Shown here piece by piece: positions 8,464 through 15,344 of a DNA stretch of 64,000 bases. Source of the DNA: Sinorhizobium terangae. Lineage in GTDB: Bacteria; Pseudomonadota; Alphaproteobacteria; Rhizobiales; Rhizobiaceae. The notes beneath the pieces were generated by a model, which searched no databases, was not told the DNA's origin, and was given only the letters and a program-made list of their open reading frames with translations. The stretch is taken from NCBI RefSeq assembly GCF_029714365.1, contig NZ_CP121660.1, positions 930,001 to 994,000 on the forward strand, given 5' to 3'. How positions within the stretch are numbered: the first letter of the stretch is position 1; each line of letters begins with the position of its first letter. The translations under genes were made by a program, and so were the position numbers.

Positions 8464-9336
8464 ATGGAAATGGCTATTGTAAACCGCGCCGAAGGCAGAG
8501 CCTATCTCACGCCGCTCGTGGGATTCCTGCTGTTTTTTCTGGGTTTTCCCGCGGCGGTCAATCTTATCTATTCGATCTCGACCGTCTCCTTCGAGACATT
8601 GCGCCGTCCGAGCCTCAGCGGTTTCGGCAATTACGCGGCGGTGCTTGCCGACCGCGAATTCTGGGGCGCCGTCTCCTTTTCCATGCGGTTCGGCGTGTTG
8701 ACGGCACTCGCCGAATGCCTGATCGGACTTTTTCTGGCAGTTTTCCTGACGCCGCTGCTGGCGAAGCGGTCGTACCTGATGGCGCCGCTGATGCTGCCGC
8801 TGATGGTCGCTCCGGCGATGATCGGCCTCATGTATCGGCTTGTCCTGCACGAGTTCGCCGGCCCGGTGCCCTATTATCTCTTCGAATGGTTCGGCGACAG
8901 CCCGGCCTTCCTCGACGTTAACAACGCCTTCCGCACGCTGCTCGTGGTCGAAATCCTGCAGTGGACGCCATTCGCCTTCCTGCTCTTTTACATGGCCTAT
9001 GCCGCGATACCACTCGAGGTTCGCGAGGCCGCATCGCTCGATGGGGCGTCGGCTCTGAAGGCCCTCTGGTGGATCGAACTCCCTCTGATGTTGCCGACGC
9101 TGGTGATTGCCTTCTTCATCCGCTTCATCGACGGCTTCCGCGTGTTTGACAACGTCTACGCGCTCACAGGCAGCGGGGCGGGTGGATCGACGACCTCGCT
9201 CTCGATCTACATCTACCAGGCCTTCTTCAAGGGCGGGGCGATCGGCAAGGCCGTTGCGGCATCCGTCGTGCTTTTCCTCGCGTCGCTCGCCGTGCTTTAC
9301 GGCCTCAACTGGATAACCGGCCGAGGGAGGCGCTGA
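8464..9336 (+). CDS. Sugar ABC transporter permease (MalF-like)
   Basis: The 290-residue inner-membrane protein has six predicted hydrophobic segments and the binding-protein-dependent permease loop EVREAASLDGASALKALWWI (about 182-200), which contacts the ATPase. ATG at 8464 gives MEMAIVNR; an in-frame ATG at 8470 is the alternative. It is followed three bases later by the second permease. No ATPase gene lies in this operon. Confidence 0.88.
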   Translation: MEMAIVNRAEGRAYLTPLVGFLLFFLGFPAAVNLIYSISTVSFETLRRPSLSGFGNYAAVLADREFWGAVSFSMRFGVLTALAECLIGLFLAVFLTPLLAKRSYLMAPLMLPLMVAPAMIGLMYRLVLHEFAGPVPYYLFEWFGDSPAFLDVNNAFRTLLVVEILQWTPFAFLLFYMAYAAIPLEVREAASLDGASALKALWWIELPLMLPTLVIAFFIRFIDGFRVFDNVYALTGSGAGGSTTSLSIYIYQAFFKGGAIGKAVAASVVLFLASLAVLYGLNWITGRGRR

Positions 9337-9339
9337 TCG

Positions 9340-10161
9340 ATGCTCAACCTGCTGCGCTGGCTTGTCTTCTCGATCGCCGTGCTTGCGATGAACTTTCCCG
9401 TCATCGTCACGGTGATAACGTCGTTCAAGAGCGCGCGCGAACTGTCGTTCAATCCCGGGTTCTGGATCGGCGAACCGACGCTCGAAAACTACACGCGGGT
9501 GCTGGGCGAGACCGACCGTTTCAACATCTACGGCTATCTCATCAACAGCACCGTCGCCTCGCTGATCGGTACGGGACTGGCGATCGCGCTCGCCTTTCCG
9601 GCCGCCTATGCCATCGCCCGGAGCGAGGCGGGAAAGCGCACATTGCTGCCTCTCATCATCAACCTGCGCGCCGTGCCGCTGATCATCTTCGCGATCCCGC
9701 TCTATATGATGTACCAGTGGCTGGGGCTGCTCGACACACAGCTCGGCCTCGGCCTGATCCTGACGATCGTCAACACGCCGCTGGCGCTCGTCATCCTCGT
9801 CAACGCGATCTCCGATGTGCCGTCGGAGCTCGATGAGGCGGCAAAAATGGATGGCGCCAGTTCCTGGCAGGTCATGCTGAAGATCATCCGTCCGGTGGTG
9901 CGTCCGGCCCTGGTCACGACCTTCATCTTCGGGTTCATCACCGCCTGGAACGAGTTCCTTTTCGGCCTGATGCTGACGACGAGCCGGGCCGTTCCGATGA
10001 CCGTCGGAGCGTCGTTCTTCTTCGCCGCGAGCGGCGGAGGCGTGCAATGGGGCACCGCCTCCGCCGTCATGGTGCTCGGTGCGCTGCCTCCCGCCTTGCT
10101 GGGCCTGTTGATGTACCGGCAGATCTCGGCATCTTTGACCGCGGGTGCAGTTAAAGGTTAG
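9340..10161 (+). CDS. Sugar ABC transporter permease (MalG-like)
   Basis: The 273-residue protein has six membrane segments and the conserved coupling loop with ELDEAAKMDGASSWQVMLKI (about 165-184). ATG at 9340 follows GGGAGG at 9325-9330 and lies 3 bases after the first permease stop. It forms the heterodimeric channel with the preceding gene. The operon ends here with no ATP-binding subunit, so a shared ATPase encoded elsewhere must energise it. Confidence 0.88.
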   Translation: MLNLLRWLVFSIAVLAMNFPVIVTVITSFKSARELSFNPGFWIGEPTLENYTRVLGETDRFNIYGYLINSTVASLIGTGLAIALAFPAAYAIARSEAGKRTLLPLIINLRAVPLIIFAIPLYMMYQWLGLLDTQLGLGLILTIVNTPLALVILVNAISDVPSELDEAAKMDGASSWQVMLKIIRPVVRPALVTTFIFGFITAWNEFLFGLMLTTSRAVPMTVGASFFFAASGGGVQWGTASAVMVLGALPPALLGLLMYRQISASLTAGAVKG

Positions 10162-10190
10162 GCCCGCGAGTGCGGTGCTTACTTGACCTC

Positions 10191-10610
10191 TCAGACCGGA
10201 TCGGCGCCGATTGCCTTCAAGGCCGCGCGGGCCACTTCGAAATCCTGCTCACCGGTGCCGGAACCGACGCCGATGGCACCGGCGAGTTTGCCCCCGAAGC
10301 GAATGGGCAGGCCGCCTGCAAGATGCGTCACGCCGCCCTGCGATGCTATGCCCGCAGCAACCCCGAACTCAACCGCCATTGCACCGGTCGGTCCGTTGAT
10401 CGAAGCTGCAGTGCGGGCCTTGGCGCGGGCGGTATGCATGCTGAGATATTTCGCACCATCCATGCGGATGCTGGCGATCGTCTCTCCGCTTGCGTCGACG
10501 ATGAAGACGCATTGCGGAACGCCGATACTCTCCGCGTGGCGCACCGCGGCCGCCAGGGCAGTAATTGCGCCTTCGTGGGCAAGACTGATCGTCTCTTTAT
10601 AATTTGCCAT
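10191..10610 (-). CDS. HbpS/GlcG-family protein (PF03928-like)
   Basis: The 139-residue protein has the HbpS/GlcG pattern: an N-terminal helix with ITALAAAVRHAESIG, VFIVDASGETIASIRMDGA, and a glycine-rich C-terminal half with GGLPIRFGGKLAGAIGVGSG. The family includes heme-binding HbpS and GlcG of the glycolate locus; many members have no proven role. ATG at 10610 has a purine-rich upstream region (GGGAGAGC). It converges on the sugar permease operon. A RIME-type repeat lies directly upstream. Confidence 0.8.
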   Translation of the reverse strand: MANYKETISLAHEGAITALAAAVRHAESIGVPQCVFIVDASGETIASIRMDGAKYLSMHTARAKARTAASINGPTGAMAVEFGVAAGIASQGGVTHLAGGLPIRFGGKLAGAIGVGSGTGEQDFEVARAALKAIGADPV

Positions 10611-10627
10611 CGTGCTCTCCCTTCTCG

Positions 10628-10720
10628 CTACAGCGTCGCGCGTGTTGTCAGACGCGCTGTAACACTTTGAATTGCTGCGTGATTCCCTAAATCGGTTCCG
10701 ATTTAGGGATTCGTGCAGTA
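10628..10720. repeat. RIME1-type intergenic mosaic element, copy 2
   Basis: Hairpin one pairs TACAGCG (10629-10635) with CGCTGTA (10655-10661). Hairpin two pairs GATTCCCTAAATCGG with CCGATTTAGGGATTC (10681-10711), flanked by CTGC and GCAG. It lies between the HbpS-like gene and the thioesterase gene. Confidence 0.85.
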
Positions 10721-10892
10721 GGACCCTACAATGACAAGCGAAAGTGAGAATGCCCGCATTCGGTGAAGCACTTTCACCGCCGGGCAACAAGTCGGCGGGC
10801 CGCGATGGTTTTGGGGTACAAAGGCTGATGCTGCTGCCTATGCGCGGCATGATGTTTCGGCCATAGTGGTGAAAACGAGAGGACAGGGATCC

Positions 10893-11408
10893 ATGACATC
10901 GAATGAACTGGATGCGCGACGCCTTGAAATGACGGTTCTGATGACGCCAGACATGGCCAACTTCAGTGGCAAGGTACACGGCGGTGCGCTCCTCAACCTG
11001 CTCGATCGCGTGGCCTTCTCCTGTGCCTCGCGCTTTTCCAAGCAATATGCAGTGACGTTGTCCGTCGACCAGGTGATTTTCAAGGAACCCATCCACGTGG
11101 GCGAACTGGTGACCTTCCGCGCCTCGATCAATTATGCCGGCCGGACGTCCATGGAGGTCGGCATTCGCGTGGAGGCGGAGGATATTCGTGCCGGGACCCG
11201 GCGGCATACGAATTCCTGCTATTTCACCATGGTGGCCGTGGACAGCAGCGGCCGCCCGGTTGAAGTGCCGCAGTGGTATCCCGAGACGGCAACTGACCAG
11301 CGCCGACACCGCGCGGCCGAGTTACGCCGGACGTTGAGACGCGAGTTTGCCACCCGACTGGAGGCGGTTGCGCAAACTGGTCGCGATGTGGAGGGGGCAG
11401 GAGACTAG
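10893..11408 (+). CDS. Acyl-CoA thioesterase, hotdog fold (YciA/BFIT-like)
   Basis: The 171-residue protein carries the hotdog signature GKVHGGALLNLLDRVAFSCA (about 28-47), then SVDQVIFKEPIHVGELVTF and a GRTSMEVGIRVEAED strand, typical of cytoplasmic acyl-CoA hydrolases. The last 45 residues are charged and probably disordered. ATG at 10893 was chosen because it follows GAGAGGACAGGG; an in-frame GTG at 10866 would add nine residues. The substrate chain length is not predictable. Confidence 0.82.
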   Translation: MTSNELDARRLEMTVLMTPDMANFSGKVHGGALLNLLDRVAFSCASRFSKQYAVTLSVDQVIFKEPIHVGELVTFRASINYAGRTSMEVGIRVEAEDIRAGTRRHTNSCYFTMVAVDSSGRPVEVPQWYPETATDQRRHRAAELRRTLRREFATRLEAVAQTGRDVEGAGD

Positions 11409-11574
11409 ATCGCCGCACGAGCGTTCTTCTGCCGCGAAATGATTGGCTTATCTCGTACACCACGCGGAAAACCGATGTAACGGCGGCTGCCGCGAGTGGC
11501 GAATCTCCGCGCGCATGAAGAGACGGGGCCACAGGCGGGCCCCGACAGTAGCCCAGGAGACCAAACGCTCTCAT

Positions 11575-11593
11575 CCCGGCCGAAGCGGCCGGG
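11575..11593. terminator. GC-rich hairpin between thioesterase gene and hypothetical gene
   Basis: CCCGGCCG (11575-11582) pairs with CGGCCGGG (11586-11593) with a three-base loop. It lies between two converging genes and could end transcription in either direction, although there is no clear T-run. Confidence 0.4.
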
Positions 11594-11690
11594 TTGTAAT
11601 ACAAGCGTGCCAGCCATGAGCATCTGCTTTGCGGTCACGCCAAGCGGCCAACCGCTTCAACCAGTGCCCGCAAAGCGTGGCCGGCTGGCC

Positions 11691-12140
11691 TCAACCGACA
11701 AATATGGCGCGCAGACGCGCGAACAGGCCTGTCTGCTTCCCGGCGATCGCCGAGCGGATGTGACGGGCTGCCGTCGCAGCGCTCACCGTTGCACCGAAGT
11801 GGCAGTAGCAGATAACCCTGTGCAATTGCTCGTCGCTCAGTTCGAAGAATCGCTTTGCTTCGCCATAAGTGTCATTTTCCATTCCGGCCGCCCGCAGGAC
11901 GGGATCCTTGAATGCGACCGAGATCGGCGAGTCGTCGCCGCGCATGGTCGCACGCACTCTGGCCGGTTGGTACTCGGTCTCGTGCAGCGTCGAGAGGTGT
12001 CTGTGCGGAATTTGTTCCAGGAGTTCCGCCCAGCGTTCCAGACGCTCTGCGCGCGTTGTAAGCCGGCGCGGGAAGTCCTGTTTGACCTCTGCGACGATCT
12101 GCAGTTGCTCGAGTGCATGGTGCTTCATTTTGGCCTCCAT
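11691..12140 (-). CDS. Conserved-looking hypothetical protein
   Basis: The 149-residue product starts MEAKMKHHALEQLQIVAEVK and is rich in charged and helical sequence, with a C-terminal segment ATAARHIRSAIAGKQTGLFA. No signal peptide or membrane helix is visible and I do not recognise the family. ATG at 12140 is used; the ATG at 12128 is also plausible. Codon use matches its neighbours. It is a lone gene between converging and codirectional neighbours. Confidence 0.65.
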   Translation of the reverse strand: MEAKMKHHALEQLQIVAEVKQDFPRRLTTRAERLERWAELLEQIPHRHLSTLHETEYQPARVRATMRGDDSPISVAFKDPVLRAAGMENDTYGEAKRFFELSDEQLHRVICYCHFGATVSAATAARHIRSAIAGKQTGLFARLRAIFVG

Positions 12141-12329
12141 TCAGACGATAGTTGCTCCGCCCCAGTTCCGAATTCAGCCCGCTATAAAGGTGACTCTTGC
12201 GCGTGCCGAAGTCCAATCACGATCTGTCGTGGAGGGCCGGATTCGTCAAAATGTGCAGCTTTCGCAACGGCGTGGCCGCATTGCGGGCCCGTTTTGCGCG
12301 TGTCCGGATGTATTGCCGAAAGGCCACAA

Positions 12330-12359
12330 CCCCGTGCCGGCTACCACCGCCGCACGGGG
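12330..12359 (-). terminator. Possible terminator after bdcA
   Basis: CCCCGTGC (12330-12337) pairs with GCACGGGG (12352-12359) just past the bdcA stop on the minus strand, followed by a weak T-rich stretch. Confidence 0.45.
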
Positions 12360-12377
12360 TCGGATCATGACGGCGAG

Positions 12378-13091
12378 TTAGGCGCCAAAGCCGCCGTCGA
12401 TGGTATGGAGCGCTCCCGTCGTGAAACCGGCTTCGGGGCCGGCGAGATAGGCCGCAAGGCCGGCGACTTCCTCCGGGCGGCCGTGGCGCTTGATCGCCAT
12501 GAAGCTGTGCATGAAGTCGCTCATCGGGCCGTCTTCCGGATTCATGTCCGTCGACGTCGGTCCGGGCTGGATGACATTGACAGTTATGCCCCTGGCGCCG
12601 AAATCTCGGGCGAGACCGCGGGCCATGCCCTGCACGGCTGACTTTGTCAGTGCATAGGCCGCTCCGCCGGCGAAGGGCATTCGGTCGCCGTTTACCGAGC
12701 CGACGATGATGATGCGACCGCCTTCGGGCATCTGTCGTGCGGCTTCGACCGCCGCGTGGTAGGGCGCTCGCACATTCACGTCGATCATCCGGTCGACCGC
12801 ATCCGCATCCACCTCAAGCGGATCGCCAAGCACCAGGGTTCCCGCGTTCACCACAAGTACATCGAGCGCGCCTTGATCCTTGACGACGTTGATGACAGCG
12901 TCCCGGTCCGCGGCATCGGACCGGATCGCAGCCGCGCCGGTTTCCGAAGCCAGCGCCTTTGCCGCCTCAGTCGCTCCAGCATAGGTGAAGGCAACGGTCG
13001 CGCCATCACCGGCGAAGCGCCGGACGATTGCCGCACCGATGCCCCGGCTGCCGCCGATGACCAAGACTTTCTTGCCATTGAAATTTGCCAT
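12378..13091 (-). CDS. bdcA: SDR-family oxidoreductase, BdcA-like
   Basis: The 237-residue cytoplasmic protein is a classical short-chain dehydrogenase: VLVIGGSRGIGAAIVRRFAG (nucleotide-binding), NAG at about 88-90, the catalytic Ser of IIIVGSVNGDR and the YxxxK of AAYALTKSAV. It has the same length as E. coli BdcA and strong similarity along its length as remembered, including EAARQMPEGGRI and MAIKRHGRPEEVAGLAA. BdcA binds cyclic-di-GMP and promotes biofilm dispersal in E. coli. The divergent neighbour is a BdcR-like repressor, which supports the assignment. ATG at 13091 follows AAGGAGAG. Confidence 0.85.
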   Translation of the reverse strand: MANFNGKKVLVIGGSRGIGAAIVRRFAGDGATVAFTYAGATEAAKALASETGAAAIRSDAADRDAVINVVKDQGALDVLVVNAGTLVLGDPLEVDADAVDRMIDVNVRAPYHAAVEAARQMPEGGRIIIVGSVNGDRMPFAGGAAYALTKSAVQGMARGLARDFGARGITVNVIQPGPTSTDMNPEDGPMSDFMHSFMAIKRHGRPEEVAGLAAYLAGPEAGFTTGALHTIDGGFGA

Positions 13092-13112
13092 GGTTCTCTC
13101 CTTGAGAAAAAG

Positions 13113-13128
13113 TGTAGTAAGCGCTACA
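13113..13128. promoter_or_regulatory. Putative BdcR operator between bdcA and bdcR
   Basis: TGTAGTAAGCGCTACA is a 16-base imperfect palindrome with perfect TGTAG/CTACA arms. It lies in the short divergent gap, where a TetR-type repressor could control both genes. Confidence 0.55.
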
Positions 13129-13164
13129 TAAATGTAATCGGAGGTGAGTGCAAGGAATTTTGTA

Positions 13165-13761
13165 GTGATTGATACAAAAAAAAAGACGAAACCGCGCGGT
13201 CGGCCCCGTGCCTTTGACGTCGACGAAGCCGTTGGCAAGGCGCAGGCGATGTTCCATCAGCGGGGGTATGACGCGGTCAGTCTCACGGACCTGACGGGGG
13301 CCCTCGGGATCAATCCGCCGAGCTTCTATGCCGCGTTCGGCAGCAAGGCCGATCTCTATGGGCGTGCGCTGGAGCGCTACGCGAAGACGGAGGGGCTGGA
13401 CTTTGAGCGGCTGCTCGCGCCGGAAAAATCGTTGGACGAGGCGCTCGCGGCTTTGTTCGAGGCGGCGGCGGTTGCCTATACCGCAGATCCAGGCGCAACC
13501 GGTTGTCTGGTCATCGAAGGTGCGCGTGGCGGTACCGATGCCGCCGCCTGCGACATGGCAAAGGCGCTCTGGCGTCAGAGCCGGCAGGTGGTGCGCGATG
13601 CCATCGCCCGCCGGGAGACCGACCGCGCGGACGAGATCGCCGACTATGTGACGGCGGTGTTGGCGGGCATGTCGGCAAGTGCGAGGGACGGTCTCGACGT
13701 CGACCGCCTGCGTCGGATCGGGCGCAGCGCATCGTTAGCCTTCACGCACCAGAAGGCATAG
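13165..13761 (+). CDS. bdcR: TetR-family repressor, BdcR-like
   Basis: The 198-residue protein has a TetR HTH (about 12-60; DLTGALGINPPSFYAAFGSK is the recognition helix region) and a C-terminal ligand domain with GCLVIEGARGG, matching the GCMVLEG segment remembered for E. coli BdcR. GTG at 13165 is preferred because AAGGA at 13152-13156 is well spaced; an in-frame GTG at 13144 would add seven residues. It is divergent from bdcA, the same arrangement as in E. coli. Confidence 0.82.
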   Translation: MIDTKKKTKPRGRPRAFDVDEAVGKAQAMFHQRGYDAVSLTDLTGALGINPPSFYAAFGSKADLYGRALERYAKTEGLDFERLLAPEKSLDEALAALFEAAAVAYTADPGATGCLVIEGARGGTDAAACDMAKALWRQSRQVVRDAIARRETDRADEIADYVTAVLAGMSASARDGLDVDRLRRIGRSASLAFTHQKA

Positions 13762-13814
13762 TGAGATACCGTCAGTCGTGCGCGACCAGTCGGTCTTGGC
13801 GTGAAGCGGCTTTG

Positions 13815-13845
13815 TTGACAGATAGGCGCCGCTGTCCGATACAAT
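13815..13845 (+). promoter_or_regulatory. Putative thiD promoter
   Basis: TTGACA (13815-13820) and TACAAT (13840-13845) are separated by 19 bases and lie directly before the TPP aptamer. The spacing is slightly long, but both hexamers are strong. Confidence 0.55.
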
Positions 13846-13849
13846 GCCA

Positions 13850-13943
13850 ATATACCGAGGGGAGCACCGAGCGGTGCTGAGACGGCGGTGAGCCGGACCC
13901 TTTGAACCTGATCCGGGTCATGCCGGCGTAGGAACGGGAACAG
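13850..13943 (+). ncRNA. TPP riboswitch (THI element)
   Basis: The conserved core is unmistakable: GGGGAGC (13859-13865), GCTGAGA (13876-13882), ACCCTTTGAACCTGAT (13897-13912) and the CCGG..GCCGGCGTAGGAA closing helix. It binds thiamine pyrophosphate and lowers expression of the downstream gene. About 120 bases separate it from thiD; that segment holds a hairpin covering the ribosome binding site of a short leader ORF, suggesting translational control. Confidence 0.95.
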
Positions 13944-13982
13944 GGCCTTTGCGGCGCTCTAGCCACTTCTTCGCGATTTCCT

Positions 13983-14012
13983 GGATCTCCGTGATTTTCC
14001 AATCTGGAGACC
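13983..14012 (+). promoter_or_regulatory. Possible SD-sequestering hairpin of the TPP riboswitch
   Basis: GG-A-TCTCC (13983-13990, A bulged) can pair with GGAGACC (14006-14012), burying the GGAGA that serves the leader ORF at 14020. This would be the expression platform; it is inferred from complementarity. Confidence 0.5.
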
Positions 14013-14019
14013 GACCAAG

Positions 14020-14067
14020 ATGCGCTTTCCTCCGTTTCCATCTGTTGTCGTGGTGCAACTCCGATGA
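14020..14067 (+). CDS. Leader ORF translationally coupled to thiD
   Basis: The 15-residue ORF reads MRFPPFPSVVVVQLR. GGAGA at 14006-14010 lies about 9 bases before its ATG, and its TGA (14065-14067) overlaps the thiD ATG in an ATGA junction. thiD itself has no visible Shine-Dalgarno sequence, so ribosomes probably reach it by finishing this leader. The peptide itself may have no function. Confidence 0.5.
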   Translation: MRFPPFPSVVVVQLR

Positions 14068-14858
14068 CTGCAATCGCGCTGACCATAGCCGGCTCCGATT
14101 CCGGCGGTGGGGCCGGCATACAGGCTGACCTCAAGACTTTCTCCGCTCTCGGTGTCTATGGCGCGAGCGTCATCACCGCCGTGACGGCGCAAAATACGAA
14201 GGGCGTCACCGCCGTTGCCGACCTTTCATCGGAAATAGTCACGGCACAGATCGACGCGGTCCTTTCCGATCTCGACGTCGCCGCCGTCAAGATCGGCATG
14301 GTCTCTCGTCAGGAGACAATCGCCGCCATTGCCGGCGGGTTGCGCCGCTTCGACAAGCAGGCCGTTGTCGATCCGGTCATGGTGGCGACTTCCGGCGACC
14401 AGTTGCTGCGCCCGGACGCCGTGGCGGCGCTGGTCGATGAACTCTTGCCGCTGGCGCTGGTCGCCACGCCAAACCTGCCGGAAGCCGCATTGCTGACCGG
14501 CCGTTCCATCGCCGAGGATGAGACGGAGATGGCGCGGCAGGCCGAAGCCATTCTCAAGACCGGTGCCCGTTCCGTTCTGGTCAAGGGTGGCCACCGGCAG
14601 GGCAGCGAGGCAACCGACCTCTTCTTTGACGGCAACAGGATTGTCCGCCTCCCGGCCCACAGGATCGAGACGATCAACGATCACGGCACGGGCTGCACGC
14701 TTTCGGCGGCCATCGCTGCCGGTCTCGCCCTCGGACGGCCATTGGTGGACGCGGTGCGCGACGCGAAGGCCTACCTGCACGCGGCGCTTTCCGCAGCGAA
14801 TGCCTTGTCGGTGGGCGAAGGGCGGGGGCCTGTGCACCACTTCCACCGCTGGTGGTGA
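14064..14858 (+). CDS. thiD: Hydroxymethylpyrimidine/phosphomethylpyrimidine kinase
   Basis: The 264-residue ribokinase-fold enzyme phosphorylates HMP and HMP-P for thiamine synthesis. Signatures include LTIAGSDSGGGAGIQADLKT at the N-terminus, DPVMVATSGDQLL at about 105-118, and the late NDHGTGCTLSAAIAAGLALG with the catalytic DxGTGC-type motif. Length is normal. It is a single gene under a TPP riboswitch, next to the exo cluster, as in S. meliloti. Confidence 0.95.
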   Translation: MTAIALTIAGSDSGGGAGIQADLKTFSALGVYGASVITAVTAQNTKGVTAVADLSSEIVTAQIDAVLSDLDVAAVKIGMVSRQETIAAIAGGLRRFDKQAVVDPVMVATSGDQLLRPDAVAALVDELLPLALVATPNLPEAALLTGRSIAEDETEMARQAEAILKTGARSVLVKGGHRQGSEATDLFFDGNRIVRLPAHRIETINDHGTGCTLSAAIAAGLALGRPLVDAVRDAKAYLHAALSAANALSVGEGRGPVHHFHRWW

Positions 14859-15002
14859 TGGGGGGATCCGCGGGGACGTAGTCGAGCCGCATCCTGCACA
14901 CCATAGCTAAGGTCGAATGCCGCCGCCTCGGTGTCGCCACTGTTGCGACGCAACATGTATTCGTCCATGGTTAATGGACGGGTTCCACGAAGGCAGCGAT
15001 TT

Positions 15003-15215
15003 ATGCAGTTCCTTGCTCGTCGTTTGGAAGCTTTCAACCGGGACGAACTGCCGGATTGGCGTCGGTCACCGACGGTGTTGGGTCGCGCACTGCGGCTCGT
15101 TCCGAGTCTTTTCGAATATTTCCTGTTCTATCTCCTGACGCTCGCCATTTTGGCGGGCGTGGTTGCACTGATGGTGCTGGCGTGGATCTTCAGGATCGAT
15201 CGAAAGCCGTCGTAA
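15003..15215 (+). CDS. Small single-span membrane protein
   Basis: The 70-residue product has a basic N-terminal half (FLARRLEAFNRDELPDWRRS) and one long hydrophobic segment (EYFLFYLLTLAILAGVVALM), ending in a positive tail. ATG at 15003 was taken, with GAAGG upstream; an in-frame ATG at 14931 would extend it. It lies between thiD and exoP. I do not recognise the family. Confidence 0.5.
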   Translation: MQFLARRLEAFNRDELPDWRRSPTVLGRALRLVPSLFEYFLFYLLTLAILAGVVALMVLAWIFRIDRKPS

Positions 15216-15284
15216 GGGCTTTCGTCCAGAATTGCAAAATTTCAAAGAGTTAGATCATTTTGCTGCTTCCAACCGATGAAGCGC

Positions 15285-15315
15285 AGCGCCGCGTGTCTGA
15301 GAGACACGCGGCGCT
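15285..15315. terminator. Perfect hairpin between the small ORF and exoP
   Basis: AGCGCCGCGTGTCT (15285-15298) pairs perfectly with AGACACGCGGCGCT (15302-15315), with a three-base loop. It lies between converging genes, just beyond the exoP stop, and is the likely end of the long exo transcript, although no T-run is present. Confidence 0.6.
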
Positions 15316-15344
15316 AGATGGCAGATGCGGACGCCAGCCTCGGC

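Noticed and set aside
8329..10047. 572-codon minus-strand frame opposite the permease genes
   Set aside because: The composition is extremely rich in R, D, E and H, as expected for the complement of hydrophobic membrane-protein codons.
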